Assembly (NCBI GenBank): GCA_964575975.1
Contig: CAZNTU010000003.1
Span: 35,101-99,100, forward strand
Source: G963674505 sp964575975
Lineage (GTDB): Bacteria > Desulfobacterota > Desulfobacteria > Desulfobacterales > SKZT01
Direction of reading: 5' to 3'
DNA length: 64,000 nucleotides
Shown: in pieces, positions 61,305 through 64,000 of the stretch
Layout: each line of letters begins with the position of its first letter
Numbering within the stretch: the stretch's first letter is position 1
The notes under the pieces: model-generated
Database searches by the model: none
Seen by the model: only the letters and a program-made list of their open reading frames with translations
What the model was told of the DNA's origin: nothing
Position numbers and translations under genes: made by a program

Positions 61305-63755
61305 ATGAATCATTTGCTCCATTACGACAGGCCCGTTTTCCCCTTGCTGATCGCCCTGATCGTCGGCATCCTGACAGGCGACCGAATTCCAGGCTTTTTC
61401 TTCCCCTTCGCGGCCGGCGCGGTCGTCTCCGCCGCAACCATGCTCCGGGCCGCGATCAGAAACAAAGAATCCGTTTGCGCGCCCTTGCTCCTGTTCGTTT
61501 CCATCGGCTATCTTTCCATCCAGCCTTGGACCGCCCCCTTTCTTCCCGAAAACCATGTCGTCCGGTTCGACAATCAAACCAAATGGAAAATCGAAGGGGT
61601 CTTGGCGGACGATCCGGTCGAGACCCGAGCTGACCGGACCGTTTTCGTCGTCCGGGTCCAAAGCCTCGAAAACAAAGGCAAGCCCGTCCCCGCCGTCGGC
61701 AGGCTTCGCGTGACATGCACCGGCGACTCTCTTCCCGAACTCGGTCCGGGCGACCGCGTCGCTTTTACCGGCAAAATCAGAAAAACCCGCAATTTCCACA
61801 ATCCCGGCGGGTTCGACTACGAGCGATTCATGGCCTTTCAGGGGATACTGGCCTCAAGCCACACCGCGTCCAAAAACCTCGCTATTTTGCATAGGGGAAA
61901 AACCTCCGGCTTCGCTCGAAGGATCGAAACCGTCAGGAAAAAGATATCCGAAAAAATCGACCGCGCCGACATAGACCGATCCTCGGCGGCGGTTTTGAAA
62001 GCCCTCGTGATCGGGGACCGAAGCGGCATCGACGAATCCTTGCGGGATGCGTTCAACCGGGCTGGCATGGGGCACCTTCTGGCGATCTCGGGCCTGCACG
62101 TGGGCATCGTCGCCTCGTTTTTCTTCCTGATCTTCACGCGCCTGCTGGCCTTCAGTCGAACCGTCCTCGACCGCGCCTGGGTGTCCAAGGGCGCGGCGCT
62201 GCTCTGCCTTGCCCCCGTAATCGTGTACGGGTTCGTCGCGGGCATGTCTCCCTCGACCCAGCGTGCGGTCCTGATGGTGACCGTGTTTCTGTCGGCCTTC
62301 CTGATCGAGCGGGAAAACGATCCGGCAAACACCCTTGCCGTCGCCGCAATGGTCATCCTGATCGCGGATCCCCCCGCCCTCTTCGGAGTTTCGTTCCAGC
62401 TGTCCTTTTGCGCGGTCGCAGCGATACTTTTCGGTTTCTCCCGCTTTTCCAATCTTCTGCGCGGGCAGGACGGCAAAACAAGCATTGCGAAGAAACTTGC
62501 CTGCTTTTTCATGACGTCTCTTTTCGCCATTCTGGGAACGCTTCCGCTCGCGATGTACTATTTCAACCAAGTCTCGCTGATCGGACCCGCCGCCAATTTC
62601 GTTCTCGTGCCTTTGGTGGGGTTCGTCGCCGTACCCGCCGGGTTGGTTTCCGCCTTCGTCCTCCCCTTCGGCGAGGTCGTCTCTACGCTCGGTTTCCAAC
62701 TCGCGGGAAACGTCTTGTCCTTCGCGATTCGCATTCTCCATTTTTTGGCTAATTTTTCCTTCGCGGCCATGAAAGCCCCGACGCCCTCGTTTCCGGAAAT
62801 CGTCCTGTACTATCTTTTCTGCATATGGTTCCTATTCGGCTTGAAAAGAAAACATGCGGCGTTCCCGGCTTTGGCCCTGTGCGTCTTCGGAGCGGCGGAC
62901 GTCGCCTACTGGACCCACTCCCGCTTTTTCCAGGACGACCTTTCCATCACAATCGTGGACGTAGGCCAAGGAAGCGCGGCCATCGTGGAGTTTCCGGAGG
63001 GAAGGACGGCCCTGATCGACGGAGGCGGATTCTACGACAACGACATCTTCGACGTGGGACAACGCATCGTCGCCCCGCTGCTATGGCGGAAAAAAATCAT
63101 GACGGTCGATTTCCTTTTCCTGACTCACCCCAACAGCGACCATTTGAACGGGCTTTTGTACATAGCGAAACATTTCAAAGTGCAACGGATAATGACCAAC
63201 AACGAACCCGCCGATACCCGCGGCTACAAGGAACTTCTGGAGATCGTCGGAGTAGAGAAGATCGACATGCCCAGGTTTTCCGAAGTCTTGGGCGAATACG
63301 ATTTCGGTGACGCCCGGCTGAAAGTCTTATACCCCCCGCCCGATTTCATGGAAAAGGCGAAAACCGATTCATGGCGGGACGAAAACAGCAACTCTTTGGT
63401 AATAAGAGTCGAGAAGGGCGACTTTTCCTGCCTCTTCACGGGAGACATCACCTCCGAATCGGAGGCCGAGTTGGTAACCATGTACGGAAAAGCGCTCAAA
63501 AGCGACGTCCTGATCGCCCCCCACCATGGAAGCGCGACATCCAACTCCATGCCGTTTATAAAGGCCGTCTATCCAGATGCGGTCGTAATCTCCGCGGGAT
63601 GGCGGAACCGTTTCCACCACCCGGCACCCGACGTCGTGAAGCGCTACGAAAAAATCGGCGCGAAAATCTACAGGACCGATCTGAACGGAGCCGTACGGTT
63701 TCGGTCCGACGGCCGCTCGGTGGAAATCGAGGCGTGGGGGGAGATTGGTTATTAG
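61305..63755 (+). CDS. comEC: ComEC/Rec2-family DNA uptake channel
   Basis: An 816-residue protein. N-terminal membrane helices and an OB-fold-like soluble domain (about 75-185: WKIEGVLADDPVETRADRTV, GRLRVTCTGDSLPELGPGDR) are followed by the competence domain with about eight helices (about 230-530: GHLLAISGLHVGIVASFFF, GFVAGMSPSTQRA). A C-terminal metallo-beta-lactamase-like domain (about 545-816) has DVGQGSAAIVEFPEGRTALI, THPNSDHLNGL, FTGDI and APHHGSATSN. It transports single-stranded DNA across the inner membrane. No other competence gene is adjacent. Confidence 0.95.
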   Translation: MNHLLHYDRPVFPLLIALIVGILTGDRIPGFFFPFAAGAVVSAATMLRAAIRNKESVCAPLLLFVSIGYLSIQPWTAPFLPENHVVRFDNQTKWKIEGVLADDPVETRADRTVFVVRVQSLENKGKPVPAVGRLRVTCTGDSLPELGPGDRVAFTGKIRKTRNFHNPGGFDYERFMAFQGILASSHTASKNLAILHRGKTSGFARRIETVRKKISEKIDRADIDRSSAAVLKALVIGDRSGIDESLRDAFNRAGMGHLLAISGLHVGIVASFFFLIFTRLLAFSRTVLDRAWVSKGAALLCLAPVIVYGFVAGMSPSTQRAVLMVTVFLSAFLIERENDPANTLAVAAMVILIADPPALFGVSFQLSFCAVAAILFGFSRFSNLLRGQDGKTSIAKKLACFFMTSLFAILGTLPLAMYYFNQVSLIGPAANFVLVPLVGFVAVPAGLVSAFVLPFGEVVSTLGFQLAGNVLSFAIRILHFLANFSFAAMKAPTPSFPEIVLYYLFCIWFLFGLKRKHAAFPALALCVFGAADVAYWTHSRFFQDDLSITIVDVGQGSAAIVEFPEGRTALIDGGGFYDNDIFDVGQRIVAPLLWRKKIMTVDFLFLTHPNSDHLNGLLYIAKHFKVQRIMTNNEPADTRGYKELLEIVGVEKIDMPRFSEVLGEYDFGDARLKVLYPPPDFMEKAKTDSWRDENSNSLVIRVEKGDFSCLFTGDITSESEAELVTMYGKALKSDVLIAPHHGSATSNSMPFIKAVYPDAVVISAGWRNRFHHPAPDVVKRYEKIGAKIYRTDLNGAVRFRSDGRSVEIEAWGEIGY

Positions 63756-63761
63756 TTATTG

Positions 63762-64000
63762 GTTATTTTGACATTGTAAACTTAACGGGTAACATGCCGA
63801 ATTTATCGACCCGTGCGGTCGGAGGGCGGTGCAATTCCCCCCTTGAGGGGGGCAGGGGGGTGTCGATGCGCCATGTTCGATCCATTGTTCACCGGAAACA
63901 ACACCCCCCTAGCCCCCCTCAAGGGGGGAATTGCGCCCCGACCGTACAAGGTCGAAATATTTCAATTGGTTGCGGCTTATGTTTACGATGTCAAGATAAC
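63762..64000. mobile_element. MITE-like long imperfect inverted repeat
   Basis: Outer arms of 24 bp (63762-63785 and 63977-64000) match at 21 positions when one is reverse-complemented. Inner arms are perfect over 23 bp (63831-63853 and 63912-63934) plus 10 bp more (63854-63863 and 63901-63910), leaving a 37-nt loop. Each inner arm contains CCCCCCTTGAGGGGGG or its complement, itself a hairpin. No open reading frame is inside. The element begins 7 bp after the comEC stop and may extend past the window end. Confidence 0.7.

Overview
The window looks like a chromosomal segment of a Gram-negative, 'delta-proteobacterial' (Desulfobacterota-like) organism. Four things point there. The ribosome-maturation operon has the order ffh-rpsP-khpA-rimM-trmD-(PF09936-type RNA methyltransferase)-rplS-rnhB-yraN. 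A type II secretion locus includes gspN. A secretin, TatA and an OmpA-family protein imply an outer membrane. Several small Cys-rich orphan proteins are of a kind I associate with that group. I recognised no tRNA, rRNA or CRISPR array. The taxonomic placement is inference from gene content only.

Layout: (1) 0-5 kb: hybrid histidine kinase, endonuclease III, an MnmA/ThiI-like PP-loop protein, and rlmN divergent from ffh. (2) 5.1-10.4 kb: SRP/ribosome/tRNA maturation operon behind a sigma70-like promoter. (3) 10.4-14.7 kb: cysteine desulfurase, Zn-ribbon PilZ protein, Smr-domain protein, plsY, phosphopantetheinyl transferase and a His-rich metal-binding protein. (4) 15.0-18.4 kb: an unusual three-gene set, namely a lipoprotein fusing a solute-binding domain to a VWA domain, an XpaC-like membrane protein and a second related solute-binding protein. 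(5) 19.5-30.2 kb: type II secretion genes gspG-H-I-J-K-L-M-N-C-D-E, with no gspF or gspO, followed by an exported YidD-like protein and a TPR protein. (6) 31.6-41.2 kb: THUMP methyltransferase, GNAT, argS plus pyruvoyl arginine decarboxylase, a kinase-fold/GNAT protein resembling N-acetylglutamate synthase, a second hybrid kinase, a small Cys protein and a tandem universal stress protein with a sigma54-like promoter. (7) 41.4-47.2 kb: the DUF3999/DUF2339 membrane pair. (8) 47.4-60.1 kb: a Cys-cluster protein, PA14 lipoprotein, amidohydrolase, OmpA-like protein, TatA, MetE-like methyltransferase, MoxR ATPase/VWA pair, HicAB, two SEC-C proteins flanking tatD, and a hotdog thioesterase. (9) 60.2-64 kb: a frameshifted Rpn-type nuclease gene crossed by a 100-N assembly gap, comEC, and a long imperfect inverted-repeat element running to the window end.

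Most of the window is ordinary, tightly packed chromosome. The parts most worth a second look are the solute-binding/VWA/XpaC cluster, the exported YidD-like/TPR pair beside a gspF-less secretion locus, the argS-pdaD-NAGS-like neighbourhood, the two sigma54-like promoters, the artefactual-looking assembly gap flanked by an exact 55-nt duplication, and the terminal palindromic element.
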